Shown: in pieces, positions 17,309-26,819 of the stretch | Layout: each line of letters begins with the position of its first letter | Position numbering within the stretch: the first letter of the stretch is position 1 | Assembly: GCA_026394075.1 (NCBI GenBank) | Contig: JAPKYX010000045.1 | Location: forward strand, 1-43,192 | From: Acidobacteriota bacterium | GTDB taxonomy: Bacteria > Acidobacteriota > Terriglobia > Bryobacterales > Bryobacteraceae | Length of the DNA stretch: 43,192 nt | Direction of reading: 5' to 3' | Notes under the pieces: model-generated | What the model saw: the letters and a program-made list of their open reading frames with translations, nothing else | Databases searched by the model: none | What the model was told of the DNA's origin: nothing | Program-made: the position numbers and the translations under genes

Positions 17309-17565
17309 CGTGCACCTTGCTTTACTGGAGGTTCGATTTCCTCCACTAGGTCTAAATGCGTTTCGTCATCATCTGCGTGACAGGCACCCCGGCCACCACA
17401 GCCACCGCCGCAACCGTGGAGCATGAACTCCAAAACATCCTTGTCCGGGTTGGCGCAGCCTGAGTAGCGCCGGACCGTATTCTGAATCACCACCCAAAGG
17501 CCCAGCACGACAAACATGCCCGCCGTCGCGCCCAACAGCCGGATGGTCGCTTCGAGGTAGTTCAT
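17305..17565 (-). CDS. Small Cys-rich single-span membrane protein of the rnf operon
   Basis: An 86-aa protein with one membrane span (about residues 8-28) followed by a short cytoplasm-like tail rich in Cys, Gly and His: Cys37, then HGCGGGCGGRGACH with Cys52, Cys56 and Cys62, and an acidic end. I do not recognise a named family. The plan (one span plus clustered Cys) recalls NqrM, the maturation factor that delivers Fe to the membrane Fe site of Na+-NQR, and FeoB-associated Cys-rich proteins. It overlaps both neighbours by ATGA (rnfA before, FNR after), so it is made in step with the Rnf complex. A role as Fe or Fe-S insertion factor for RnfA/RnfE is inference. Confidence 0.6.
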   Translation of the reverse strand: MNYLEATIRLLGATAGMFVVLGLWVVIQNTVRRYSGCANPDKDVLEFMLHGCGGGCGGRGACHADDDETHLDLVEEIEPPVKQGAR

Positions 17566-18146
17566 CCGCCACCACCCATGCCGGCAAAGCCCATAAAGGC
17601 CATGGACAGAATGCTGGCCAGCACCAGGGTCAGCGCGGTGCCACGGGCCAGGCTGGGCACGTCGGAGAGTTCGGTCCGCTCCCGCACCAAGGCCAGCAGG
17701 ACCATCGCCATGCAGTACCCGCCGCTGGCCGCCAGCGCGAACACCGTGCTCTGCAGCAGGTTGTAGCCACGTGCTGTCTGGAACAGCGGCACGGCCAGCA
17801 CGGCGCAGTTGGTGGTGATCAGGGGCAGGTAGATCCCCAACTCACGAAACAGTTCCGGACTCTTCTTCTTGATGAACATCTCGGTCAACTGGACCGTGGC
17901 CGCGATGATGACGATGTAGGTGATCAGCCGTAGATACTCGGCGTGGAAGGCCACCAGGATCAGGTTGGTGCCATAGGAAAGGATGGCACTGACGGTGATG
18001 ACGAAGATCACCGAGACGCCCATCCGCCACGCGGTCGAAACCTTGCTGGACAAGCCCAGGAAGGAGCACATGCCGAGGAAGACGCAGAGAACGAAATTGT
18101 TGATCAGAAACGCGTCGACGAAAATGTGGCCCAAAGACTCGTTCAT
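17562..18146 (-). CDS. rnfA: RnfA, membrane subunit of Rnf electron-transport complex
   Basis: The ATG at 18146 overlaps the rnfE stop (ATGA) and gives 194 aa; the longer open frame would overlap rnfE. Six hydrophobic segments are visible, with hallmark sequences INNFVLCVFLGMCSFLG near the N-terminus and YLPLITTNCAVLAVPLF in the middle. In RnfA/RnfE (NqrE/NqrD) each half carries one such conserved Cys, together ligating the intramembrane Fe centre. The C-terminus ends in a Gly/Met-rich stretch (GFAGMGGGG), somewhat unusual. Part of the tightly coupled operon. Confidence 0.93.
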   Translation of the reverse strand: MNESLGHIFVDAFLINNFVLCVFLGMCSFLGLSSKVSTAWRMGVSVIFVITVSAILSYGTNLILVAFHAEYLRLITYIVIIAATVQLTEMFIKKKSPELFRELGIYLPLITTNCAVLAVPLFQTARGYNLLQSTVFALAASGGYCMAMVLLALVRERTELSDVPSLARGTALTLVLASILSMAFMGFAGMGGGG

Positions 18147-18799
18147 GACTGTGCCTCCGCCGGTTGAACTGTGAGCAACGCCGCCCGGGCCCGCTCCCGC
18201 CGGTCTTTGCGCTCGCGGTAACTGGCGAAGATCAGTAGCCAAATGGCCAGTGAGATAAACCCGCCCGGAGGCAACAGGAATAGCACCCAAGGTTCAAAGT
18301 TGGGGCCGAACAGATGAATGCCCAGAAAGGTGCCTGCTCCCAGTACCTCACGCACCGTGCCTAGACACGTGAGTCCGAAGGCGAACCCCAGGCCCATGCC
18401 GGCGCCATCCATCATGGAGGGGATCACTGGTTTCTTCGCCGCAAAGCCCTCCGCCCGTTCCAGCACCAGGCAGTTGGCCACAATCAGCGGAATGAAGGGC
18501 CCCAGGGCCTTGTAGACACTGATGCTGATGGCCTTCACGAGGTAGTCGGTCACCGTGACGGCGGTGGCGATGATGGCGATGTAGGTAGCGATACGCACCT
18601 GTTTGGGTACGTGCTTCCGGATGGCGGCGATCAGGCCATTGGAACAGATCAGCACGAAGGCCGTGGCCAGGCCCATGGCAATGGCGTTCTGGACGCTATT
18701 GGTGATGGCCAGGGTAGGGCACATGCCCAGGATCTGGACAAAGGTCGGATTCTGGCGCCAAAGGCCGTTGATAAATGGATTTGGGGCGGTCTCTTTCAT
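18143..18799 (-). CDS. rnfE: RnfE, membrane subunit of Rnf electron-transport complex
   Basis: A 218-aa six-span protein homologous to RnfE/NqrD. Signature stretches are NGLWRQNPTFVQILGMCPTL and PFIPLIVANCLVLERAEGFA, each with the conserved Cys that pairs with RnfA to hold the membrane iron centre. The start overlaps the rnfG stop by one base (TGATG). A charged C-terminal tail (YRERKDRRERARAA) follows the last span. Confidence 0.93.
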   Translation of the reverse strand: MKETAPNPFINGLWRQNPTFVQILGMCPTLAITNSVQNAIAMGLATAFVLICSNGLIAAIRKHVPKQVRIATYIAIIATAVTVTDYLVKAISISVYKALGPFIPLIVANCLVLERAEGFAAKKPVIPSMMDGAGMGLGFAFGLTCLGTVREVLGAGTFLGIHLFGPNFEPWVLFLLPPGGFISLAIWLLIFASYRERKDRRERARAALLTVQPAEAQS

Positions 18800-19437
18800 C
18801 AGTTCCCTCGCTCAATCCGGTCCCGGTGACGGGCAATGATGGGTGCCATCTCCTGGACGCTGGCGGCCAGCATGCGGCCCACGGCGCGTGACGAGATGGT
18901 GGCTCCCGAGATGGCATCGATCTCCCAGGGATTCGTCTTCTTGCCGTGTTTCACCGCGGCCACGGGATGGGTTGTATCCAGCGCCTTGAAGTTCGCGAGA
19001 AATTCCGGGTCGGATCCGATCTTGTTGCCCAGGCCCGGCGTCTCCTTCATTTCAAGCACCGAAAATCCGGTGATGGTCTTCGATGCCGGCGAGTAAGCAT
19101 ACATGGCGGAGATGACATCGGCGTAGCCGCGCTCACTGGCTTCCAGTACCACTCCCAGGAATTTGCCACCCGCATCGAAGCCAGCAAAGATACGCTTGTC
19201 GCTACTCTCGCCGCTGGCCGCAGGCGTCAGCTCGCCCGTTGGGGTAACGATGTAGATCACTTGCCTGGTCATTCCGGGTAATAGCTGAGCCAGCGACTCT
19301 CGCAGGATCTCTTCCTGGTTCACCCGGATGCGGCTCTGCGAGGCGACGTGCGCGCCGACGATCAGCACGCCACAGAGAAGCGAGACAAAGCCCAGGAAGC
19401 GAATCATCTGGGTACTCTTGGTCGTGGTGCCGGTCAT
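18799..19437 (-). CDS. rnfG: RnfG, FMN-carrying subunit of Rnf complex
   Basis: A 212-aa protein with an N-terminal membrane anchor (about 11-32) and a periplasmic FMN-binding domain. The covalent flavinylation motif is SGATISS, with Thr180 the expected FMN attachment site; ETPGLGNKIG is the other family signature. ApbE-type transferase attaches FMN, and apbE is encoded divergently nearby. Start overlaps the rnfD stop (ATGA). Confidence 0.93.
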   Translation of the reverse strand: MTGTTTKSTQMIRFLGFVSLLCGVLIVGAHVASQSRIRVNQEEILRESLAQLLPGMTRQVIYIVTPTGELTPAASGESSDKRIFAGFDAGGKFLGVVLEASERGYADVISAMYAYSPASKTITGFSVLEMKETPGLGNKIGSDPEFLANFKALDTTHPVAAVKHGKKTNPWEIDAISGATISSRAVGRMLAASVQEMAPIIARHRDRIERGN

Positions 19438-20477
19438 TGAGGCACCTGCGCTTTCCGGGCACCATAGGGACGCGGCGGCGTCAAGCGATCAATCAATGGA
19501 GAAAGCGCATTCCCGAACAGGATGGCGTACATCACTCCCTCCGGCAGCCCGCCCAGATTGCGGATGAGTACCGTCAAAACCCCCATCAACAGGCCGTAGA
19601 TCCACATGCCACGCGGTGTCACCGGGGAGGCCACCGGGTCAGTGGCCATAAACGTGGCCCCCAAAAGGAGACCGCCGGTGAACACCACCCAAACCGGGTC
19701 TGGATACAACGCGGGGTTCACCAGGTGGAAGATGCCGCCGGTCGCGGCTGCTCCTGCGATCATCGACGCCGTGATCCGCCAATCCATCATGCCGCGCGCC
19801 ACCAGATAAGCGCCGCAAAGCAGGATCAGGCAGCCGGGCAGGGAACCCGGGCCCAGGCCCCAAAGCAGCGGCCCGAGCTCGCTGTAAATGTGGTCGAACT
19901 TTTGCATCGCCAGCGGAGTGGCTCCGGTGAAGCCATCCACGGCCACTTTGGCCAGCCAGTCATTCAAAGGAGCGGGCTTCATCAGCGGAACGGCCCACGT
20001 GCTGGGGATGAACTCCACGAACCGGTTCGCCGCCAAGCCTGGGGTGTAGTTGGTGACCGCCACCGGAAAAGCTGCCTGGAGAAACGCGCGTCCCACCAAG
20101 GCGGGATTGAACACGTTGGAGCCGAGCCCGCCGAACAGCAGCTTGCCGGGCAGGATGGCCACCAGGCAGCCCACCACCGCCATCCACAACGGAAGGCCCG
20201 GAGGCAGCGTCAGGCCCAGCAGCAGGCCCGTGATGGCCGCGCTGTAGTCGTTGACGGTGGATCGCTTGCCTGACAGCCGGCACGCCGTGTGCTCCGCCAG
20301 CACGCAACCAGCGGTGGTGACCGCGAGCAGCAGTGCGGCGCTGAGGCCAAAGTGCCAACTGAAGAACGCCGCAATTGGCAACAGCGCATAGATGACGTGG
20401 CGCATGATGGTTTCCACCGTCATGGGCCCATGCAAGTGCGGCGACGTGCGGACTTCGATGATGGTCGTACCGCTCAT
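19434..20477 (-). CDS. rnfD: RnfD, ion-translocating FMN subunit of Rnf complex
   Basis: A 347-aa polytopic protein of the RnfD/NqrB family. It has GLGSNVFNPALVGRAFLQAAFP, the flavinylation motif DGFTGATPLA (Thr187 as expected FMN site; Thr replaces the usual Ser at the first motif position, as seen in some homologues) and DPVASPVTPRGMWIYG. It forms the main ion channel subunit with RnfA/E. The start overlaps the rnfC stop (ATGA). Confidence 0.93.
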   Translation of the reverse strand: MSGTTIIEVRTSPHLHGPMTVETIMRHVIYALLPIAAFFSWHFGLSAALLLAVTTAGCVLAEHTACRLSGKRSTVNDYSAAITGLLLGLTLPPGLPLWMAVVGCLVAILPGKLLFGGLGSNVFNPALVGRAFLQAAFPVAVTNYTPGLAANRFVEFIPSTWAVPLMKPAPLNDWLAKVAVDGFTGATPLAMQKFDHIYSELGPLLWGLGPGSLPGCLILLCGAYLVARGMMDWRITASMIAGAAATGGIFHLVNPALYPDPVWVVFTGGLLLGATFMATDPVASPVTPRGMWIYGLLMGVLTVLIRNLGGLPEGVMYAILFGNALSPLIDRLTPPRPYGARKAQVPQ

Positions 20478-21826
20478 GAGCGCGCTTTCCTTTCACGGTT
20501 CATCTGCTTGGCGACGCGGAAGTACTGCACCAGCGGAATATGCGCGGGGCAGACGTAGCTGCAGCAGCCGCATTCAAAGCAATCATTCAGGTGATAGACC
20601 GTCTCCATCTCCTCGTAGCGATCCTTGCGGGCCAGCAGGCCCAGATGTGAGGGGTCCAGCTGAAGAGGGCACACGTTCACGCAGGCCGCGCAGTGGATAC
20701 ACGGAAAGACATGCGCCTCCCCATTGGCGCCGCCCTTGGCCAGCACCAGCACTCCCGTCACGCCTTTGGTCAGGGGAATGTCGAAAGAGCCGACGGCCGC
20801 ACCCATCATCGGTCCGCCTAGCACCACGGAGACTGCCTGGTCAGTACAACCAGCCTGTTCCAGTGCCCAGCGGAGCGGCGTGCCCAAAGGGATGAGGTAG
20901 TTTCCCGGCTTGCGCACGGCCGGGCCGGCGATCGTGACGACGCGTTCGATCAAGCCTTGACGGTGTGGCAGCAGCTCGCCGATCTGCGCCAGCGTGGCAA
21001 CGTTGAACACCGCCAGGCCAACATCGGCCGGCAATCCGCCGGACGGGATCTCGCGGCCCAACAGCACCTTCACCAGCATCTTCTCCGCGCCTTGCGGATA
21101 CTTCGCGGCCACCGCCTCAATCAGAATGCCGGGACGGTCGCCATTGGCTGCCCGCAACGCCGCCAGGGCATCCGGCTTGTTATCCTCAACGCCCACCACC
21201 GCTCTATCCGCGCCCACGGCGCGCATCGCAATCCGCGCTCCGTGGAGCACTTGCCGGGGGTACTCCACCATGACGCGATGGTCGGTGGTGAGATAGGGCT
21301 CGCATTCACAACCGTTGACGACAACGGTGTCGATCTTCTTGCCCTCCGGCACCTTCAGCTTCACGTGGGTGGGGAAGGCCGCGCCGCCCAGTCCAACGAC
21401 GCCCGTTGCTTGCACGGCTGCCACCACCTGGGCGGGTGTCATCTGATCGATGTTCTGTTCGGCACCATAGAGCACTTCCTGGCTCGCTCCGGGGTAGGGC
21501 CGGATGTAGATGGCGGGCGTTAGCTCGCCCTTGGCGCTGGGCGCGGGGGCAATCCGCTCCACGCGACCGGTAGCCGGGGCGTGCATGGGAACACTCATAA
21601 GCCCATCGGCCTCGGCAATGGGCTCACCGCGAACCACTTCCTGGCCTTCGTGCACAATGGCCTTGGCCGGCTTGCCGGCATGCTGAGAAAGCGGCACGAT
21701 CAGCAACGGCGGAAAGGGCAGGCGGCGGATGGGCAGATGCGCGGTCTGCTCCTTGTGCTCGGGGACATGGATCCCCCGCCACAGCCTTTTGGGCCCGAAG
21801 AAGCGTTCTGCACCGAAGAAGTTCAT
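20474..21826 (-). CDS. rnfC: RnfC, NADH-binding Fe-S subunit of Rnf complex
   Basis: A 450-aa protein. The N-terminal part has the RnfC barrel (WRGIHVPEHKEQT); the middle holds the FMN/NADH-binding Rossmann-like domain (GLGGAAFPTHVKLKVPEGKK, VVNGCECEPYLTTDHR), followed by an SLBB domain and two 4Fe-4S motifs, CIHCAACVNVCP (near 377) and CFECGCCSYVCP (near 417). It ends soon after, without the long Ala-rich tail of enterobacterial RnfC/RsxC, so it is the compact type. In characterised Rnf it exchanges electrons with NAD(H). Start lies 16 bases after the PFOR stop. Confidence 0.93.
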   Translation of the reverse strand: MNFFGAERFFGPKRLWRGIHVPEHKEQTAHLPIRRLPFPPLLIVPLSQHAGKPAKAIVHEGQEVVRGEPIAEADGLMSVPMHAPATGRVERIAPAPSAKGELTPAIYIRPYPGASQEVLYGAEQNIDQMTPAQVVAAVQATGVVGLGGAAFPTHVKLKVPEGKKIDTVVVNGCECEPYLTTDHRVMVEYPRQVLHGARIAMRAVGADRAVVGVEDNKPDALAALRAANGDRPGILIEAVAAKYPQGAEKMLVKVLLGREIPSGGLPADVGLAVFNVATLAQIGELLPHRQGLIERVVTIAGPAVRKPGNYLIPLGTPLRWALEQAGCTDQAVSVVLGGPMMGAAVGSFDIPLTKGVTGVLVLAKGGANGEAHVFPCIHCAACVNVCPLQLDPSHLGLLARKDRYEEMETVYHLNDCFECGCCSYVCPAHIPLVQYFRVAKQMNRERKARS

Positions 21827-21842
21827 GGGTTCGTTCCGGACG

Positions 21843-24800
21843 CTAGTTGTACTTCGCCGCCCGCTTGATCAGCTTGTCCAGATCTTTCTCCGAAGCGTTC
21901 AGCGGCATCCCGGGGTGGATGATCTGCGCCGTGCACTTCTCGGCGGCGCGCACCAGATCCCGGAAAGGCCCGCCTTGGGGGTCTTTCACAAAGGCCTGCT
22001 TGTTGGCGTTGTAGGCGAAGATCTTCGAATTGATCCGCATGCACTCATCGCATGACGTGCACAAAGCGGATTCAATCCAGGCCGTCGCCGGAGCGTCGCC
22101 ATTGGCAACCACCGCCGCCGGTGCAGGCTGTGCCGCAGCTACCGCCGGAGAGGGATCTGCGGCTGGCTTCATCGCGATCGGCGCCGCAACCTCAGCGGGC
22201 GGAAGCGCCGGTGCCGCGCTGCCTCCTAGAATGCCCCCGCTCGCGGCCAGTGCGACCAATTGCGAGGCGATCGATTGGGCAAACTCACTCCGCGCCTGTT
22301 CGGCAATGGCCGTCGTGTCGACTGGCGGCCGGATGCCCGCCAGCGCCTTCAGCATCCGCCAGAACTGGCGGCGGTCTTCGCACGAACGAACCAGCGGAGC
22401 GGCCGGGATCACGCGGATCAGACGGTTCTTGCGGTCCACAGCCCAGATGAAGGGGAACTTGCCTTCCCGGTCGTCAGCACCCGCTTCCAGATACTCCGCC
22501 AGCGGGATCATGTTGTCGTTCCAGGCGTCACGCGGTACCGTACGGAACTGCTTGCGGAAGCGGCCTTCGGTGATCGCGAAGTCGGCAAAGGTCAGGGGCA
22601 CTTCCATCTCCGCCGGGGCACCGCACTCATCCTGATACTTCAGCGTGTACGTGGGCCAGTCCTCGTCAGCGGCGGGGTTGCCCTCCAGGTTGAAGCATTC
22701 TTCCGGCAGGTCTCCCTTGTCGGGGTTGTAGCGTAGCAGCGGATAGGCCCGCGATTCGACGGCGAGCTTGCTCTGGTGCTCGGCCAGGTCGTCGCCGATG
22801 CCGTGCTCCGGCATGCAGGGGCTGTAGATGTTGAACAGTGCCGGGCGGCGCGCGTTGAGGCCTTCAACGAAAGATTCGATCAAGTGTGACGTGTTGGCCG
22901 TGGTCCCCTGCGCGATGTAAGTGGTGCGGTGCGCCATGCCGATAAGCGCAATCTCCTTGCGGACTTCCTCCTTACCCTGGAACGCCTTGCCGTGCTGGGC
23001 CATATCTGAGACTTGGCCGGTGAAGCCGGACGTGCAGGCCTGGCCGCCGGTGTTGGAGTAGAGCTGCGTATCCAGCACCAACACCTTGATCGGCTTGCCC
23101 GACATCATCATGCGTGACAGGTTCTGGAACCCGATGTCATACATCGCACCGTCGCCGCCAATGGAGACGACCGGCGGGCAGAGGTGGAACTCCTCATCGG
23201 AGAACTGCTTCCAGTTGAAGTAGGTGAAGAACTCACCGTGCTTGTCCTTGCGGTAGCCACCTGCGAGTTCCAGCTCCGCCATCCGGATGGCGGCAAATCC
23301 TTCCGCCATGCGGGCCATGTGCCCCTCAAAGATGCCCATCGCCATCGACGGCGAATCCTGGAATAAGTGGTTGGTCCACGGGAACGGATAAGGATTGAAC
23401 GGGTACGTGGAGCCCCACACTGACGTGCAGCCGGTGGAGTTCACGATGCCCATGCTGGAGCGGCCCCGGCGCCCGGTGCCTTCGGCATACTGCCAGCGCA
23501 GGTGGCGCAACTTCGCGATCAGTTGTGAGGTCCAACGGAGCCAATCCGGGTCAATGGTCTGGCCCGCGTGCCGTTCATCGAGCTTCTCTGAGAAGCTGGC
23601 CAGCGTGACGTCATGGTTCTTCAGCGTGTCGAGCGCCGATGCCACGCGGGCGTCGTCGCTCAAGTCAATCGTGGAGGCGAGTTTGAGCCGGATATGTTGA
23701 TCCAGGCGGGCGATCAGGTCGTCGATCTTCGCCATCTGTTTGGCGACCCGCGGCTGCATCAGCGCTTCGGCGGTGGCCACGAACAGGTGGACCACCGTCT
23801 TTTCGCCGCAGCCCAGGCAGGCGCCATCGCCGCCCACCATGCCCATGTAGTTCTTCTTGTCGAGCAGCAGAGTATGGAGCGCGCCGATGCCCTCATCGAG
23901 ATTCTCAATGCGGATAAATTCGGGCGGTGTGGTGGGAAGGGCCTGCCAGAAGTCCCAGCTACGGCGGAGCCGGTCCACCGTCTCCGGCGTCTGCTTGACG
24001 GGGCGGAGCGCATCGTCATGGCAGACCTTCACGCACTCCATGCAGCCCTTGCAGGCATAGGGATTGACCGTGATCGCCAGCAATCCGCCGGAGCCCTTCT
24101 GCTTGCGTTCGCGCGCCGTCCAGAAAGGTTGGGGCGTGGCAAAGGCAAAGTCGCCAATCGCCGCGCGCAGCGATTCGAGTTCGTCGGCCAGGTTGGCCTT
24201 CTCGGCCACTTCAAGCGTCGAGGCCGTGATCAATTCCTCGATCGCAAGATCCAGCATGCGGCCCACGTCCGGCCTGGTCATTCCATCGGCCAGGTGCGTG
24301 CGCAGCTTCTGGTCGAGCGAGCGGATGGCTCGCGGCAGGTGCTTGGCCGGTTGCCCGCCCTCCACCACCTTCTGCATCGCCGTCTCCAGCACCGCCAGCA
24401 CGGGCTGCACCAGCCCGGGGATCGCGCTATCGGGGCAGATGGTGTAGCAGGAGCCGCAGGCGGTGCAGTTGGCCGGTATCCATTCCGGATGCTCAAAGCG
24501 CACCCCGGTCATGTCGCGGAACAGTGCCGTCGTGGCGGGGATAAAGCTGAGCCCGATGAACGGATCCGCCAAGTTATCGTTGCCGCGCCCGGTCGAGTAG
24601 AACGTGCCTGTCTGTTCCCAGAAGCGGTGAATGTCGGTGGTGGCCGTGGCGCTGGCCACCTGCCGCATCAGCACCGGCGGGACGTCCGGAGCCTTGCGCA
24701 GGGCTGCTGGAGCGGTTTGCAACTGCTTGTCCGTCACCTCACGTACTTCATCAAAGCCACGGCGCACGACGCGGACGTTGTCCTCGACGACGCGCGCCCC

Positions 24801-26819
24801 TTTGGTGCCGAACTTGTGTTCAAGTTGCGACCGGATGGCCTGGAATAGCGCCTGGTCCGTTAGCTTGGCCTGCGACATCACGGGTGAGGCCGCAAAGAAC
24901 GCCCCCTGGAACGCGTTGCCTTGCATGCGGAACTGGAGCTCAGTATCGGTGGCTTCTTCGCGGGCGATCTTGAAGGCATCCAGGTAATAGAGGCGGATGT
25001 CGTTGTCGATCACGATGCGCTGGAACTTTTCCGGGATCTGCGCCCACACTTCCTGGGGGTCGATAAACGCGCTCTGGAGAATGAAGACGCCGCCGCGCTT
25101 CAGCCCGGCCAGCGGGTTGGAGTGCAGGAAGACGTTGGGGTCCGGTGACAGGACGACATCGACAAACAGGTAGTCGCAATTGATGCGGATGGGTTCCGGG
25201 GCGGCAGACAGATAGTAGGTGGTCGGCTGGCCCTTCTTCTCCGAACCGTACTTGGGGTTCGCCTTGATGTGGTACCCCAGCAGATCGAACAGCGTCATGG
25301 CCAAGTTCTTGCCCGTGGTGATCGCGCCCCATCCGCCGACGGAATGGAAGCGAACGGTGATGCTGTCCTTGGGCATCAGGTTGGGGTTCTCGCTGCCGTG
25401 CACGGCCAGTTCCTTCAAGCCGGGGTAGGCATCGGCCACCTGGATCTGGTGAATCTCCTGCTTGGGCGTGAATGCTCTGTCGTGGACAAAGTCGATCGAC
25501 AGATAGTAGAACTTGCGGTGCCCGCCGGTGGGCAGCATATTCTCGATGGCCCCGATCAAGCCCTCCGGCTGCAGATCGCGGCTGCCCAGGCCGAACGAAC
25601 CCGAATAGAGCGGCGGCATGTCTTCGGGCTTACGGTAGCTGGCGTAACCCTCATGCACCACGGAGCGATTGGCGGCGTTGCCATTCTCGACACAGCGTCC
25701 CAAAGCGGCCCGGACCTCGCGCATCAGCGGCAGGTCCATGGCCAGCGGCTGATCGACGCGCTCCAGCACGGCCACACCTTTGCGGCCCTGGAGCAAGCTG
25801 CCCAATAGTTCACCCGGGAAGGGCCGGAACATAGTGAGATTCACCACGCCGACTTTGATCTTGCGCGTCTCTCGCAGGTAGTCGGCCACGGCCTCCGCGG
25901 TGACCAGCATGCTGCCTTGCCCGAGAATCAGATAGTCGGCATCGCTGGTGCGATAGGTGGAAACCCGCTGATAGCGGCGGCCGGTGAGCGCATGGAATTC
26001 CTCCATGGCCTGATCCGTGATGCCTGCGATGTGGTTAAAGAAGTAAGGCCGTTGGGCGGCGACGCTTTGCATGTAGGCGTCCTGGTTCTGGACGGTCCCG
26101 ATCATCACGGGATTGTCGACGGTCCAAAGCTCCGGAATGCGGCGGCGGCGAGGCCCGTAGAGGATGCGCTGAGCCGGTGTGGGCGTATCGATGATGTCGT
26201 CGGGGCGTCCCAGGAAGGTGGCGATCAACTCGCGCTCCGGTAGCATCAACGATTCGATCAGGTGAGTGGTCAGAAAGCCATCCTGAGCGCAGATTCCAGG
26301 CGTTAGCGCCAGCTCGGCAATGCGGTGCGAAATGATGTTGAGGTCGCAGACTTCCTGGGCGCTCTTACCGAACAACTGGAAGAAGCCGGTATCGTCAATA
26401 CAGTGATAGTCGTCATGCCCGGCATGGACATTCAGCGTTGACTTGGTCATCGCCCGGCAGCCCATGTTCAGCACATAGGTCAACCGCTTGCCGACCGCCG
26501 CGTAGAGCGACTCATGCATGTAGGCGATGCCCTGGCCGGAGGAGAAGTTGGTGGCACGAAGACCGGTCATCGACAGGCCGGCCGTCACCGCAGCGGCGGC
26601 ATGCTCGCCCTCGGGTTCGATGAAGATCAGCGGACGCCCGGAGATGTTGATGTGCCCCTTGGCGGCTTCCTCCGCCCAATACTCACCCATCTGGGTGGAG
26701 GGAGTGATGGGATACGCGCCAGCGGCATCACTTGATTCCCGCTCGCACATGACGACGGCCGTATTGCCGTCCATCGCCTGCCGGACACCGGGAAATCGGA
26801 AAGTCTGTTTAGCATTCAT
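21843..26819 (-). CDS. nifJ: Giant pyruvate:ferredoxin oxidoreductase (NifJ-type) with extra C-terminal ferredoxin domain
   Basis: The ATG at 26819 overlaps the rnfB stop (ATGA), giving 1658 aa against about 1170-1200 for usual PFORs. Domains in order: domain I with AYPITPSTQMGEYWAEEA and GEHAAAAVTAGLS; domain II; domain III (gamma) with SVGGWGAITTGKNLAMTLFD and FLHSNPLAGLKRGG; two 4Fe-4S motifs, CTACGSCYTICP (near 784) and CKGCMECVKVCH (near 921), set further apart than usual; the TPP domain with GDGACLGCGEKT (near 992), GGDGAMYDIGF (near 1219) and LYSNTGGQACTSG; an Ala/Pro-rich linker (about 1530-1575); and a C-terminal single-cluster ferredoxin-like domain starting CTSCDECMRIN (near 1585). 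It oxidises pyruvate or another 2-oxoacid to an acyl-CoA and CO2, giving low-potential electrons. Confidence 0.88.
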   Translation of the reverse strand: MNAKQTFRFPGVRQAMDGNTAVVMCERESSDAAGAYPITPSTQMGEYWAEEAAKGHINISGRPLIFIEPEGEHAAAAVTAGLSMTGLRATNFSSGQGIAYMHESLYAAVGKRLTYVLNMGCRAMTKSTLNVHAGHDDYHCIDDTGFFQLFGKSAQEVCDLNIISHRIAELALTPGICAQDGFLTTHLIESLMLPERELIATFLGRPDDIIDTPTPAQRILYGPRRRRIPELWTVDNPVMIGTVQNQDAYMQSVAAQRPYFFNHIAGITDQAMEEFHALTGRRYQRVSTYRTSDADYLILGQGSMLVTAEAVADYLRETRKIKVGVVNLTMFRPFPGELLGSLLQGRKGVAVLERVDQPLAMDLPLMREVRAALGRCVENGNAANRSVVHEGYASYRKPEDMPPLYSGSFGLGSRDLQPEGLIGAIENMLPTGGHRKFYYLSIDFVHDRAFTPKQEIHQIQVADAYPGLKELAVHGSENPNLMPKDSITVRFHSVGGWGAITTGKNLAMTLFDLLGYHIKANPKYGSEKKGQPTTYYLSAAPEPIRINCDYLFVDVVLSPDPNVFLHSNPLAGLKRGGVFILQSAFIDPQEVWAQIPEKFQRIVIDNDIRLYYLDAFKIAREEATDTELQFRMQGNAFQGAFFAASPVMSQAKLTDQALFQAIRSQLEHKFGTKGARVVEDNVRVVRRGFDEVREVTDKQLQTAPAALRKAPDVPPVLMRQVASATATTDIHRFWEQTGTFYSTGRGNDNLADPFIGLSFIPATTALFRDMTGVRFEHPEWIPANCTACGSCYTICPDSAIPGLVQPVLAVLETAMQKVVEGGQPAKHLPRAIRSLDQKLRTHLADGMTRPDVGRMLDLAIEELITASTLEVAEKANLADELESLRAAIGDFAFATPQPFWTARERKQKGSGGLLAITVNPYACKGCMECVKVCHDDALRPVKQTPETVDRLRRSWDFWQALPTTPPEFIRIENLDEGIGALHTLLLDKKNYMGMVGGDGACLGCGEKTVVHLFVATAEALMQPRVAKQMAKIDDLIARLDQHIRLKLASTIDLSDDARVASALDTLKNHDVTLASFSEKLDERHAGQTIDPDWLRWTSQLIAKLRHLRWQYAEGTGRRGRSSMGIVNSTGCTSVWGSTYPFNPYPFPWTNHLFQDSPSMAMGIFEGHMARMAEGFAAIRMAELELAGGYRKDKHGEFFTYFNWKQFSDEEFHLCPPVVSIGGDGAMYDIGFQNLSRMMMSGKPIKVLVLDTQLYSNTGGQACTSGFTGQVSDMAQHGKAFQGKEEVRKEIALIGMAHRTTYIAQGTTANTSHLIESFVEGLNARRPALFNIYSPCMPEHGIGDDLAEHQSKLAVESRAYPLLRYNPDKGDLPEECFNLEGNPAADEDWPTYTLKYQDECGAPAEMEVPLTFADFAITEGRFRKQFRTVPRDAWNDNMIPLAEYLEAGADDREGKFPFIWAVDRKNRLIRVIPAAPLVRSCEDRRQFWRMLKALAGIRPPVDTTAIAEQARSEFAQSIASQLVALAASGGILGGSAAPALPPAEVAAPIAMKPAADPSPAVAAAQPAPAAVVANGDAPATAWIESALCTSCDECMRINSKIFAYNANKQAFVKDPQGGPFRDLVRAAEKCTAQIIHPGMPLNASEKDLDKLIKRAAKYN

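Noticed and set aside
23613..24848. 411-codon open frame antisense to the PFOR gene
   Set aside because: Shadow of a high-GC gene; composition is Arg/His/Gly-rich and no domain is seen.
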